Assembly: GCF_013201035.1 (NCBI RefSeq)
Contig: NZ_CP053707.1
Location: 558,001-622,000, forward strand
Length of the DNA: 64,000 nucleotides
Source of the DNA: Arthrobacter sp. NEB 688
GTDB lineage: Bacteria; Actinomycetota; Actinomycetes; Actinomycetales; Dermatophilaceae
Direction of reading: 5' to 3'
Shown here: positions 24,375-32,900 of the stretch, piece by piece
How positions within the stretch are numbered: the first letter of the stretch is position 1
Layout: each line of letters opens with the position of its first letter
Program-made: the position numbers and the translations under genes
The notes under the pieces: generated by a model
Database searches by the model: none
What the model saw: only the letters and a program-made list of their open reading frames with translations
Told to the model about the DNA's origin: nothing

Positions 24375-25388
24375 ATGACGGCACAGGCCACCGGCACCGA
24401 CATCCTCGACGTCGCCCGCGAGCAGGTGCTCGAGCGCGGCGTCCCGCTGACGCAGGAGCAGGTGCTCGAGGTCCTGCGCACCGGCGACGACCGCCTCCAG
24501 GACCTCCTCGCCCTCGCCCACGAGGTGCGGATGAAGTACCAGGGCCCCGCGGTGGAGGTCGAGGGCATCGTGTCCCTCAAGACCGGCGGCTGCCCCGAGG
24601 ACTGCCACTTCTGCTCCCAGAGCGGCCAGTTCACGAGCCCCGTGCGCTCGGTGTGGCTCAACATCCCCGAGCTCGTGCGTGCGGCCAAGCAGACGGCTGC
24701 CACCGGGGCCACCGAGTTCTGCATCGTCGCCGCCGTCCGCGGCCCCGACGCGAAGCTCATGGAGCAGATGCGCGAGGGCGTCGCCGCCATCCGGGCCGCC
24801 GTCGACATCCAGGTCGCCGCGTCGCTCGGGATGCTCACGCAGGAGCAGGTCGACGAGCTCGTCGACATGGGCGTGCACCGCTACAACCACAACCTCGAGG
24901 CGGGGCGCTCGTACTTCCCCCGGGTCGTGACGACGCACAGCTTCGACGAGCGGCTCGACACCTGCCGGATGGTCAAGGAGTCCGGGATGGAGCTCTGCTG
25001 CGGCGGGCTCGTCGGGATGGGCGAGACGCTCGAGCAGCGCGCCGAGCTCGCGGCGCAGCTCGGTGAGCTCGAGCCGCACGAGGTCCCGCTGAACTTCCTC
25101 AACCCGCGCCCCGGCACCCCGTTCGGCGACCTCGAGCCGATGGAGACCGGCGACGCCCTGCGCACCATCGCCGCCTTCCGGCTCGCGCTGCCGCGGACGA
25201 TCCTGCGCTACGCCGGCGGCCGCGAGCTGACCCTCGGCGACCTCGGCACGCGCGAGGGACTGCTCGGCGGCATCAACGCGGTCATCGTCGGCAACTACCT
25301 GACGACGCTCGGGCGCGACCCGCGCGAGGACCTCGCCCTCCTCGACGAGCTCGAGATGCCCATCAAGGCCCTCAACGAGACCTTCTGA
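24375..25388 (+). CDS. bioB: Biotin synthase
   Basis: 337-aa radical SAM enzyme converting dethiobiotin to biotin. The cluster cysteines are C73, C77 and C80 in [13 protein letters not shown]; the 2Fe-2S side uses later cysteines and the conserved arginine. Motifs [12 protein letters not shown] and [11 protein letters not shown] are diagnostic. ATG lies 7 nt after AACAAT, a leaderless-type -10. The next gene, 7 nt downstream, encodes the small BioB helper protein. bioA, bioF and bioD are in the window but not contiguous. No BirA/BioR operator is apparent. Confidence 0.97.
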   Translation: MTAQATGTDILDVAREQVLERGVPLTQEQVLEVLRTGDDRLQDLLALAHEVRMKYQGPAVEVEGIVSLKTGGCPEDCHFCSQSGQFTSPVRSVWLNIPELVRAAKQTAATGATEFCIVAAVRGPDAKLMEQMREGVAAIRAAVDIQVAASLGMLTQEQVDELVDMGVHRYNHNLEAGRSYFPRVVTTHSFDERLDTCRMVKESGMELCCGGLVGMGETLEQRAELAAQLGELEPHEVPLNFLNPRPGTPFGDLEPMETGDALRTIAAFRLALPRTILRYAGGRELTLGDLGTREGLLGGINAVIVGNYLTTLGRDPREDLALLDELEMPIKALNETF

Positions 25389-25395
25389 GGGCTCG

Positions 25396-25641
25396 ATGGT
25401 GTTCGCCGACGCCGGGGCGCACGAGCCGGTCGCCCGCGGGGAGGCCCCCGGCACGTGGTGCGGCCAGTGCGGTCTCGCCGTGGCCGAGGGCGACCACGCG
25501 GCCTGCGAGCGCCGGGGCGCGCTCGACCCGCCGCGCTTCTGCGTCCACTGCCGCCGCCGGATGAAGGTCCAGGTCACCCCGGCCGCGTGGACCGCGACGT
25601 GCGTCGCCCACGGCACCGTCGAGCGCTCCACCTGGGCCTGA
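25396..25641 (+). CDS. bsaP: Biotin synthase auxiliary protein, zinc-ribbon type
   Basis: 81-aa cysteine-rich protein starting 7 nt after bioB, in the same operon. Cysteines C22-C25 (WCGQCG), C37, C49-C52 (FCVHC) and C69 suggest a metal- or cluster-binding fold. Position, size and cysteine pattern match the mycobacterial protein BsaP reported to support BioB, probably by helping its auxiliary iron-sulfur cluster; that is from memory of the literature and not shown here. GTG at 25399 is an alternative start one codon later. Confidence 0.75.
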   Translation: MVFADAGAHEPVARGEAPGTWCGQCGLAVAEGDHAACERRGALDPPRFCVHCRRRMKVQVTPAAWTATCVAHGTVERSTWA

Positions 25642-25672
25642 CTCCGGCTGACCCCAGCGCGCCCTTTCTCCG

Positions 25673-25722
25673 CGAACGTGTGTGAAGAACGTCGGCGTGT
25701 CGACCCTCTTCACCCACTTTCG
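25673..25722. terminator. Decayed copy of the family 1 palindrome, after bsaP
   Basis: Arms 25673-25688 (CGAACGTGTGTGAAGA) and 25707-25722 (TCTTCACCCACTTTCG), 14 of 16 pair, loop 18 nt. The left arm keeps the family 1 start CGAACGTGTGTGAA and the loop contains CGGCGTGT, as in the intact copies. Confidence 0.55.
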
Positions 25723-25833
25723 AGGTGGCATCCAGCGGAATAGCCCGAGGTCGTTGCGCGTTCAACCACCCGATCAGCGTCGATCGTCCTGTCCGATCCG
25801 CCCTTCACCCCGCCACGACCAGGAGACCCCATC

Positions 25834-26388
25834 GTGAACGTCCTCGTCCTCGTCGGCAGCCTGCGCGCCGGCTCCACGAACCGCCAGCTCGCCGACGCCG
25901 CCGTCGCCCACCTGCCCTCCGGCGTCGGGACGACCGTCTTCGAGCGGCTCGCCGACCTCCCGCACTACTCCGAGGAGCTCGACCACGACGACGCGCTGCC
26001 CGAGGTCGCCCGCGACCTGCGTGACGCCGTCGCCGACCACGACGCCCTCCTGCTCGTCACCCCCGAGTACAACGGCTCGCTCCCGAGCGCACTGAAGAAC
26101 GCCGTCGACTGGGTCTCGCGCCCCCGCGGCGCCTCGTCCGTCGCCGGCAAGCCCGCCGCCGTGCTCGGCGCGAGCGGCTCGCCCCGCGGCGCCCAGTGGG
26201 CCCGCGAGGACGGCGTCAAGGTCCTCAAGGTCGCCGGCGCCGACGTCCTCGACGACACCGTCGGCGTGGGCTCCGCCTTCCAGGCCTTCGCGGAGGGCCG
26301 GCTGACCGACGCCGAGCTCGACGGCGCCCTGCGCGACCTCGTCCGCTCGCTCGCCGCCAAGGTCGAGCGCGCCCGCGACGCCGCCTGA
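25834..26388 (+). CDS. NADPH-dependent FMN reductase family protein
   Basis: 184-aa flavodoxin-like reductase. GSLRAGSTNRQLA near residues 6-18 binds the FMN phosphate, and TPEYNGSLPSALKNAVDW is the signature of the NAD(P)H:FMN/azoreductase-like (YieF/ChrR) family. Likely a homodimeric cytosolic quinone or flavin reductase. GTG start with GGAGACCC upstream. It stands between bsaP and bioA on the same strand, but is separated from both by family 1 palindromes, so it is probably transcribed alone. Confidence 0.87.
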   Translation: MNVLVLVGSLRAGSTNRQLADAAVAHLPSGVGTTVFERLADLPHYSEELDHDDALPEVARDLRDAVADHDALLLVTPEYNGSLPSALKNAVDWVSRPRGASSVAGKPAAVLGASGSPRGAQWAREDGVKVLKVAGADVLDDTVGVGSAFQAFAEGRLTDAELDGALRDLVRSLAAKVERARDAA

Positions 26389-26402
26389 GGCTCCACCCCG
26401 TC

Positions 26403-26454
26403 GCGAACGTGTGTGAACACGCCGGTGTCCCCCGGCGTGTTCACACACGTTCGC
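26403..26454. terminator. Perfect long palindrome, family 1, copy B
   Basis: 23-bp perfect arms (26403-26425 and 26432-26454), loop TGTCCC, 15 nt after the FMN reductase stop. Same arm sequence as 10954 and 37431. Confidence 0.78.
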
Positions 26455-26494
26455 CGTGAGGGGCCGCCGGACGCACCCGGCATGATGGGCCGCG

Positions 26495-27811
26495 ATGGAT
26501 GCCACCGCCCTCGCCGCCCTGCGCGCCTTCGACCGCGCCCACGTGTGGCACCCCTACTCCTCGGCCCTGGCCCCGTCCGACCCCTCCCTCGTCGAGTCCG
26601 CCGAGGGCGTGCGGCTGCGCCTGCGTGACGGCGAGGGTCGCAGCCACGAGGTCATCGACGCGATGAGCTCGTGGTGGTGCGCGGTCCACGGCTACCGCGT
26701 GCCCGAGCTCGACGCCGCCGTCACCGCCCAGCTCGGCCGGATGGCCCACGTGATGTTCGGCGGCCTGACCCACGAGCCCGCCGTCGAGCTGTCCCGGCGC
26801 CTGCTCGACCTCGCCCCGGACGGCCTCGAGCACGTCTTCCTCGCCGACTCGGGGTCGGTGTCGGTCGAGGTGGCGATGAAGGCCGCCCTCCAGTACCACC
26901 TCGCCGCCGGCCGGCGCCGCACCCGCTTCCTCACCGTCCGGGGCGGCTACCACGGCGACACCTTCTCGCCGATGTCCGTCACCGACCCCGAGGGCGGGAT
27001 GCACGCGCTCTTCCGCGGCATCCTGCCGGAGCACGTCTTCGCCCCGCGGCCGCCCGCCGGCCTCGACCTCGACGCCGACGACCCCTCGCTCCTGGCGTGG
27101 GCGGAGACGACGCGGATCCTGTTCGCGCAGAACGCATCCGAAGTCGCGGCGGTCATCATCGAGCCGGTGCTCCAGGGAGCCGGCGGGATGCACGTCTACC
27201 CGCCCCGCGTCCTCGAGGTGCTGCACGCCCTGGCCCGTGAGCACGGCGCGCTCGTCATCCACGACGAGATCGCGACCGGCTTCCACCGCACCGGTCCCCG
27301 GTGGGCCGGCGACCGCGTCGGCACCACGCCGGACATCCTCTGCGTCGGCAAGGCGCTGACCGGCGGGTACCTCACGCTCGCGGCGATGCTCTGCACGCGC
27401 GAGGTCGCCGAGGGTGTCAGCCGGGGCGCCGCCGGGGGCCTCATGCACGGGCCGACGTTCATGGCCAACCCGCTCGCCTGCGCGGTCGCCGTCGCCAACC
27501 TCGACCTCCTCGCCCGCCGCGACACCCCGGCCGAGGTCGTGCGCCTCGAAGCCGGCCTCAGAGACGGGCTCGCCTGCGCCACAGGGCTGCACGCGGTCAC
27601 CGACGTCCGCGTCCTCGGCGCGGTCGGGGTCGTTCAGCTCAGTGAACCGGTGCGCGTCGCCGAGGTCACCGCCGCAGCGCTCGACCGCGGCGTCTGGGTG
27701 CGGCCGTTCCGCGACCTCGTCTACACGATGCCGCCGTACGTCACGTCCGACGAGGACCTGCGGACACTGACGGCAGGCCTCGTCGGCGCGGTCGCCGACG
27801 TCCACGGCTGA
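26495..27811 (+). CDS. bioA: Adenosylmethionine-8-amino-7-oxononanoate aminotransferase
   Basis: 438-aa class III pyridoxal-phosphate aminotransferase making 7,8-diaminopelargonate from KAPA with S-adenosylmethionine. WHPYSSA at the start, DAMSSWWCAVHGY, HDEIATGFHRTG and the PLP lysine in CVGKALTGGYL are diagnostic for BioA. GSVSVEVAMKAALQYH replaces the usual GSTAVE variant with conserved spacing. ATG start follows a CATGAT hexamer at 8 nt. Monocistronic. Confidence 0.95.
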   Translation: MDATALAALRAFDRAHVWHPYSSALAPSDPSLVESAEGVRLRLRDGEGRSHEVIDAMSSWWCAVHGYRVPELDAAVTAQLGRMAHVMFGGLTHEPAVELSRRLLDLAPDGLEHVFLADSGSVSVEVAMKAALQYHLAAGRRRTRFLTVRGGYHGDTFSPMSVTDPEGGMHALFRGILPEHVFAPRPPAGLDLDADDPSLLAWAETTRILFAQNASEVAAVIIEPVLQGAGGMHVYPPRVLEVLHALAREHGALVIHDEIATGFHRTGPRWAGDRVGTTPDILCVGKALTGGYLTLAAMLCTREVAEGVSRGAAGGLMHGPTFMANPLACAVAVANLDLLARRDTPAEVVRLEAGLRDGLACATGLHAVTDVRVLGAVGVVQLSEPVRVAEVTAAALDRGVWVRPFRDLVYTMPPYVTSDEDLRTLTAGLVGAVADVHG

Positions 27812-27838
27812 GCGCCCGGACCCTCCGCGACCGAGAGA

Positions 27839-27856
27839 TCTGCGAGTTCTCGCAGA
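27839..27856. promoter_or_regulatory. Perfect 18-bp dyad upstream of a secreted-protein gene
   Basis: TCTGCGAG-TT-CTCGCAGA, 8-bp arms, 27 nt after the bioA stop and 78 nt before the next ATG. A TTGTGG (27861) and CATACC/TAGACC pair downstream could be the promoter. It may be an operator or a weak terminator; the short 2-nt spacing favours protein binding. Confidence 0.45.
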
Positions 27857-27934
27857 ACCCTTGTGGAGCACCGCGCATACCGAGTAGACCTGCCTCACCA
27901 CGCGGTTCCGGGGACTCCTGAAGGTGAGAACAGC

Positions 27935-30082
27935 ATGCGTCGACGCCTGACCTCCGAGGCGGTTCGCGCCGCCGCCGTCACGACCGTCGCAGCCCTGGCC
28001 GCCGCCGGTCTGGCGCTCCCCGCGACCGCCGCGCCACCCCCGACGGCCGCACCACCGGCCGCCGCCGTGGTCGCGCGGCCGGTGGACGCCGCGGCCTTCT
28101 CGGCGCCCCAGCGGGTGCGGCTCATCACCGGCGACGTCGTGACGCTCCCGTCGGCCGGGCGGCCGATGTCGGTCACCCGCAGCCCGGGCTCGCGCTCCGG
28201 CTTCTCGGTCGTGCGCACGAGCGACCACACCTACGTCGTGCCGAGCTCGGTCCGGTCGCTCGTCGGGCGGCTCGACCTCTCGCTCTTCGACGCACGGGCC
28301 CTCGCGAAGCGACCAGCCGCCACGCCGGTCACCGTGACGTACGACTCGACCTCGACGCCCACCGCCGTGCCGGGCGTGAGCATCACGAAGCGCTCCGGCC
28401 GCACCGCCACCGGGGTCGTCACGGCCGCGTCGTCCGCGGCCCTGGCCAAGGCCCTGCGCACCCGCAGCGCCGCCTCGGTCTTCCGCGGGGTGAGCGGCAT
28501 CACCGCCGCCGCACCGACGGTGCGCCCGACCTTCCCGATGCACACCGTCAAGGTCCGGCTGGTCGGCGCCGGCGGGGCCCCCGTCGAGGGGCTGGTGATC
28601 CTCGCCAACGTCGACGACATGCGCAAGGCCGTCACCTTCGGCGTCGCCATCGGCGGCGAGGCACGGGTCAGCATCCCGACCGGCCACTACCAGGCGGCGG
28701 CGATGTTCGGCGACGAGACCTCGAGCGGCCTCGTCGTCCGACCCGAGACCACGGTCACCGGGCCCACCACCCTGCGGATCGACACCCGCGCCGCCACGGC
28801 CCGGCCGAGCGTCACGACGCCGCAGCCGACCGACACCTCGTTCGCCTCGCTCGACGTCAACCGGGTGGACGCGAAGGGCTACGGCAGCCTCTCCCTCGGG
28901 ATGCTCTCCTTCGGCGACCAGCCCCTCCTGTACTCGCCGGTCGCGGCCGACGAGGTCGTCCACGGCACCCTCGACAGCGGCTACGCCCACATCGGCACCG
29001 AGCGCGGCGAGCCCGCGACGCCCTCGTACCAGTACGACCTCGGCGCCGCCTTCCCCGGGTCCCTCCCCTCCCGCATCGACCTCAGCCCGGCCCCGTCGGA
29101 CCTGATGGAGGTCACCCACTCCTACCTCGGCAGCACCAACCGCAGCCACCTGCCGGCGCTCGTGGAGAACGGCATCAGCCTCCCGTCGGGCAACGGCATC
29201 GGCGTCGGCTTCCAGCGGACGGTCCCCAGCCGGCTCACCGTCTTCAGCGGGGGCAGCGAGGGCGTCACGGCGTCGGCGTCGTACACCGCCTCCTACGACT
29301 GGGAGACCAACGTCGGCTCCGAGTACCTGACCTCCGCCGAGCGACCGGTCGTGCCGGGCAGCTCCCGGACGGAGGAGTGGAACCGGCGCCCCTCGCACCC
29401 GAGCATCCTGCGGTCCGTCGGGCCCTTCCCGGTGTGCGGCGCCTGCCTCCAGGACGGCTACCTCTCGCTCGTGCTCCCGTCCTTCTCCGACAACGACCCG
29501 AACCACTGGGGCCTCGTCGACGACCCGGCGCGCGTCGCCTGGACGGTCTCGAGCGGCGGCAAGGTCATGCGCTCCTCGACCGGCCCCCTCGTCGACTTCC
29601 TCGAGCTGCCCCGAGGCACGGCGCCCGTCGTCATCCAGCACCGCGAGACGATGAAGCGCCTCGGCTTCGCGGACTCCACGACGACGACGAGCTGGGAGGT
29701 GCCGCGCACCGCCGGCGGCCGGATCACCGGCGAGCGGTGCCTCGACGGCGTCGGCCCCTGCCGGTCGCTCGGGATGCTCGAGCCGCTCTACCGGCTGCCG
29801 ATCGGCACCTCGGGCGGGATGACCGCCGGCCGCCACACCGGCACGCTCACGCTGGCCCCCTACCTCTCCGACACCTCCGTCACGAGCCTCGCGGTCGACG
29901 TGCGCTACGGCTCCGGCCCGTGGACGACCGTGCCGTGGCACCGGACCGGCCCGACCACCTTCACGCTCGACCTCACGGTCCCGCGCTCCGGCGGCCCCGC
30001 ATCGCTGCGGGTGCGCGCCAACGACTCGGCGAGCAGCACCGTCAGCCAGACCATCACCCGCGCCTGGACCATCGCGCCCTGA
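27935..30082 (+). CDS. Large secreted protein with S8-propeptide-like N-terminal region
   Basis: 715-aa protein with a clear signal peptide (RRR then AAAVTTVAALAAAGLALPATAA, cleavage near residue 33). Residues 55-125 (RVRLITGDVVTL, GFSVVRTSDHTYVVPSSV, GRLDLSLFDA) resemble the propeptide/N-terminal segment found before the catalytic domain in large actinobacterial S8 subtilases. No Asp/His/Ser protease triad follows; the remaining about 580 residues look beta-rich and contain a two-cysteine loop (VCGACLQDG). So it is probably a non-catalytic secreted relative. SD AAGGTGA. It ends 16 nt before a secreted peptidase gene, suggesting a two-gene operon. Confidence 0.75.
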   Translation: MRRRLTSEAVRAAAVTTVAALAAAGLALPATAAPPPTAAPPAAAVVARPVDAAAFSAPQRVRLITGDVVTLPSAGRPMSVTRSPGSRSGFSVVRTSDHTYVVPSSVRSLVGRLDLSLFDARALAKRPAATPVTVTYDSTSTPTAVPGVSITKRSGRTATGVVTAASSAALAKALRTRSAASVFRGVSGITAAAPTVRPTFPMHTVKVRLVGAGGAPVEGLVILANVDDMRKAVTFGVAIGGEARVSIPTGHYQAAAMFGDETSSGLVVRPETTVTGPTTLRIDTRAATARPSVTTPQPTDTSFASLDVNRVDAKGYGSLSLGMLSFGDQPLLYSPVAADEVVHGTLDSGYAHIGTERGEPATPSYQYDLGAAFPGSLPSRIDLSPAPSDLMEVTHSYLGSTNRSHLPALVENGISLPSGNGIGVGFQRTVPSRLTVFSGGSEGVTASASYTASYDWETNVGSEYLTSAERPVVPGSSRTEEWNRRPSHPSILRSVGPFPVCGACLQDGYLSLVLPSFSDNDPNHWGLVDDPARVAWTVSSGGKVMRSSTGPLVDFLELPRGTAPVVIQHRETMKRLGFADSTTTTSWEVPRTAGGRITGERCLDGVGPCRSLGMLEPLYRLPIGTSGGMTAGRHTGTLTLAPYLSDTSVTSLAVDVRYGSGPWTTVPWHRTGPTTFTLDLTVPRSGGPASLRVRANDSASSTVSQTITRAWTIAP

Positions 30083-30098
30083 GACCACGGAGACCACG

Positions 30099-31418
30099 AT
30101 GACCCTTCAGCGCACCCGTTCCCCCCACCGCGCCGCCCGCCGGCTGCTGCGGACCACCGGCACCCTCGTCGCGGCCGCGGTCGTCGGGGCCACCCTCGTC
30201 GCGGCGCCCACGAGCGCGGCCCCGGTCACCTCCTCACCCAGCGGCTCCGACCCGACGCTCACGGCCCCCGCCGTCGTCGAGAACGCCTGCGCCACGGCAC
30301 GGCCCGGGCAGGTGCGGTGCCTCGCCAAGGGCCGCGTCGACCGCATCGCCCGCCAGGCGGGCTGGAGCGCCACGGCCTCCACCGACCGGCTCGGGGCCGC
30401 CGCACGGACCTCGCCGCTCGCGACGGCGGCCACCCGGCCCCCCGGCTACGGCGCCGACCAGCTGCGCGCGGCGTACAGGCTGCCCGCGACCGGGAGCACG
30501 GCGACGGTGGCGGTCCTCATCGCCGGCGACGTGCCGCACGCCGAGGCCGACCTGGCCGTCTACCGCGCCACGTACAAGCTGCCGCCCTGCCGCTCGTCGA
30601 CGGGCTGCTTCCGCAAGGTCAACCAGCAGGGACGCGCCAAGCCCCTGCCCCCCGGCGACCCCGGGTGGGCGCTGGAGGGGTCGATGGACGTCCAGATGGT
30701 CTCGGCCGCCTGCCCGACCTGCCGCATCCTCCTCGTCACCGCCGACGACCCGTCGCTCGAGAACCTCGCGGCGGCGACCGAGACGGCCCGGCGGCTCGGC
30801 GCGAGCGTCGCCTCGCACAGCTACGGCGCCGACGAGTCCGCCTTCGTCCTGCCGGTCCGGAGCGCCTACCGCAGCGAGCGGATGATCAGCGTCGTCTCCT
30901 CGGGCGACTTCGGGTTCACGACCGCGAGCTTCCCCGCGGCGCTGCCGAACGTCATCGCGGTCGGGGGGACGTCGCTGCGCCGCAGCACCTCGGCCCGCGG
31001 CTGGAACGAGCGGGTCTGGGACTTCGCGGGCAGCGCCTGCTCGGCGTGGTTCGCGAAGCCGGCGGCCCAGAAGGACCGCAACTGCGCGATGCGCACCGTC
31101 TCGGACATCTCGGCCGTCGCCGACCCGCAGACCGGCGTCGCCGTCTACGACACCTGGGAGAACCCGTTCGGCCCCGACTGGGTCGTCCTCGGCGGCACGA
31201 GCGCCTCGGCTCCCCTCGTCGCCGGGATGGTCGGGGCGGCGCGCGCCGGCCGGACGCTGCGGACCAACGCGCTCTACGGCCGGACGGCGTTCGTCAACGA
31301 CGTCGTCGGCGGCACGAACGGCTTCTGCGGCGGCGACTACCTCTGCAAGGGGGTCGTCGGGTACGACGCCCCGAGCGGCATCGGCACCCCGCGCGGCCTG
31401 AGGGTCTTCACGGGCTGA
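30099..31418 (+). CDS. Secreted sedolisin-type (S53) serine-carboxyl peptidase
   Basis: 439-aa protein with signal peptide (cleavage near residue 40). The sedolisin catalytic set is visible: E193 and D197 in ALEGSMDVQM, the oxyanion Asp D270 in SSGDFGF, and the nucleophile S368 in GGTSASAP. The glycine-rich C-terminal calcium loop (NGFCGGDYLCKGVVGYDAPSGIGTP) is also typical. The usual long S53 propeptide is short here (about 80 residues). Cysteine pairs suggest disulfides. Expected to act outside the cell, often at acidic pH in characterised members. Downstream partner of the 715-aa secreted protein. Confidence 0.85.
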   Translation: MTLQRTRSPHRAARRLLRTTGTLVAAAVVGATLVAAPTSAAPVTSSPSGSDPTLTAPAVVENACATARPGQVRCLAKGRVDRIARQAGWSATASTDRLGAAARTSPLATAATRPPGYGADQLRAAYRLPATGSTATVAVLIAGDVPHAEADLAVYRATYKLPPCRSSTGCFRKVNQQGRAKPLPPGDPGWALEGSMDVQMVSAACPTCRILLVTADDPSLENLAAATETARRLGASVASHSYGADESAFVLPVRSAYRSERMISVVSSGDFGFTTASFPAALPNVIAVGGTSLRRSTSARGWNERVWDFAGSACSAWFAKPAAQKDRNCAMRTVSDISAVADPQTGVAVYDTWENPFGPDWVVLGGTSASAPLVAGMVGAARAGRTLRTNALYGRTAFVNDVVGGTNGFCGGDYLCKGVVGYDAPSGIGTPRGLRVFTG

Positions 31419-31431
31419 GGGTCTTCACCGG
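31398..31431 (+). repeat. 17-bp tandem duplication spanning the S53 peptidase stop codon
   Basis: CTGAGGGTCTTCACGGG (31398-31414) is followed directly by CTGAGGGTCTTCACCGG (31415-31431), one mismatch, then CTGAGG. The first copy contains codons for the last residues; the stop TGA (31416-31418) lies in the second. The length is not a multiple of three, so no extra residues are added. Confidence 0.8.
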
Positions 31432-31491
31432 CTGAGGTCGGCGACGGCGGTCGCGCGCCGGCAGGGGCGGCGACCCCGACACAGGGGTCTG

Positions 31492-31552
31492 TCCACGAGA
31501 CCCCGGCTCCGAGCCGGGGCCTCGTGGATCTTTTCGGGGTCACCCCGAGAAG
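31492..31552. terminator. Tandem hairpins between convergent genes
   Basis: Stem 1: TCCACGAGACCCCGGCTC (31492-31509) with GAGCCGGGGCCTCGTGGA (31511-31528), one mismatch, 1-nt centre. Stem 2: CTTTTCGGGGT (31530-31540) with ACCCCGAGAAG (31542-31552), one mismatch. It separates the S53 peptidase gene from the convergent GntR gene. Stem 2 resembles the first stem at 14679. Confidence 0.75.
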
Positions 31553-31567
31553 TGGAGGACCGGGTGG

Positions 31568-31942
31568 TCAGCGGAGGATGGCGCGCTCGAGGGCCGCGGC
31601 CGCCTCGGCCGGGCCGAGGCCGAGGACGCGGGCGCGTTCGAGGTAGGCCCGGGCGGCCTCCTCGAGCGCCTGCTCGGGCGTGGAGGTCGCCGGTGGGCGC
31701 GGCGCCACCCGCGTCCCCCCGCCCCGGCGCGAGCGGACGTGCCCGGACTGCTCGAGCTCGCGGTAGGTCCGGGCGACCGTGCCCGGCGAGAGCCCGAGGT
31801 CGGCGGCGAGCTGGCGGACCGGGGGCAGCCGGTCGCCGGGCGCGAGCACCCCGGAGCCGACGAGGTCGGCCAGCTGGCGGCGCAGCTGCTCGTAGGGCGG
31901 CGTGGGGTCGAGGACGTCGACCGTGACGGACTGCAGCGTCAT
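31568..31942 (-). CDS. GntR family transcriptional regulator (YtrA-like)
   Basis: 124-aa regulator. Residues 10-75 form the GntR winged helix (PPYEQLRRQLADLVGSGVL, GDRLPPVRQLAADLGLSPGTVARTYRELE), followed by a short helical C-terminus without an effector domain, as in the YtrA subfamily that often controls adjacent ABC or membrane genes. The ATG overlaps the stop of the membrane-protein gene upstream (ATGA), so the two are one operon and the regulator probably autoregulates through the dyads at 32901-32973. Confidence 0.87.
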   Translation of the reverse strand: MTLQSVTVDVLDPTPPYEQLRRQLADLVGSGVLAPGDRLPPVRQLAADLGLSPGTVARTYRELEQSGHVRSRRGGGTRVAPRPPATSTPEQALEEAARAYLERARVLGLGPAEAAAALERAILR

Positions 31943-32886
31943 CGCACCGGGGTCCCGACCGGCGCGGCGTCCCCGGGCAGCGGGCGCGGCAGGTCGTCGA
32001 CCCGGATGCGCGGGGTGACGAGCAGCGCCCCGAGCGCCGCGGCCGCCCCGACGAGCGCCACCGGGGCGAGGACGGTGACGACCCAGCGCCCGACGGCCTG
32101 GGCCGGCGACGGCCCGCAGTCGAGGCCGGCCAACGGCGAGACCATGAGCGCGGCGACGGGCCCGAGCGTGCCGAGCACCGCGAAGAGCGCGGCGGTGAGG
32201 ACGGTGCCGGCCGACCAGCGGCGCAGCATCGAGTCCAGGCCGAGGCCGTGCGGGTCGGGGCGGGGCCGGCGCACGACCGCGCGCAGGGCGAGCGCCGTCA
32301 GCACGGCGAGCAGGGCGAAGGCGGCGGCGAGCGGGACCGCGTAGAACGACCCGGGCCACGGCCCGCGCGAGCCCGCCATCTCGGTCGCGACGCCGTCGAC
32401 GAGGACGGTGCACCGCTCGGACAGGGAGCGCCCGGCACGGCCGAGGTCGTCGGGCGAGCCCCACGCCGCTCCCGCCCCGAGGACACCGCCGAGGGCGAGG
32501 CCGGACGCTGCGAGCAGGAGCGCCCGCCCGCGCGGCAGCACCGAGCGGACGGTCCGCGTCTCGACGACGGCGCTGCGCCGCACCCCGACCGACGGCCGGG
32601 AGGTCAGCTCGCCGACGACGGTGCCGAGGAGGACCCCGGCGCCGACGGCGGCCGGCGCGAGCGCGGTCAGCCGGCCGAGGGCGTCGACGCGCTGGCCGAG
32701 GGCGAGCAGCAGGCCGCCGGCCACGAGGCCGAGCGCGAGGCCGACGAGCCGCCATCCCCGCGTGCGGGCGGCGATGCGGGCGACGTCCGCGTGCTCGTTG
32801 ACGCCGACCGTGATGACCTGGCGACGCGCCAGGGCGACGACGAACGCGACGAGCGCGAGCGGCAGTGCGAGGACGGTGACGACCAC
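31939..32886 (-). CDS. Membrane protein co-transcribed with GntR regulator (DUF1648-like at best)
   Basis: 315-aa protein with about seven hydrophobic helices and several Arg-rich cytosolic loops. No confident family. GTG at 32886 is chosen because AAGGAGGAG lies at ideal spacing; a longer reading from 32955 would translate the promoter and operator. First gene of the two-gene unit with the YtrA-type GntR regulator, and such pairs often concern envelope stress or export. Divergent from bioF across 114 nt. Confidence 0.7.
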   Translation of the reverse strand: MVVTVLALPLALVAFVVALARRQVITVGVNEHADVARIAARTRGWRLVGLALGLVAGGLLLALGQRVDALGRLTALAPAAVGAGVLLGTVVGELTSRPSVGVRRSAVVETRTVRSVLPRGRALLLAASGLALGGVLGAGAAWGSPDDLGRAGRSLSERCTVLVDGVATEMAGSRGPWPGSFYAVPLAAAFALLAVLTALALRAVVRRPRPDPHGLGLDSMLRRWSAGTVLTAALFAVLGTLGPVAALMVSPLAGLDCGPSPAQAVGRWVVTVLAPVALVGAAAALGALLVTPRIRVDDLPRPLPGDAAPVGTPVR

Positions 32887-32900
32887 GGCTCCTCCTCCTT

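Noticed and set aside
26441-30097. 1218-aa minus-strand reading frame
   Set aside because: Runs opposite to bioA and the secreted protein, which have clear family motifs and signal peptide; shadow frame.
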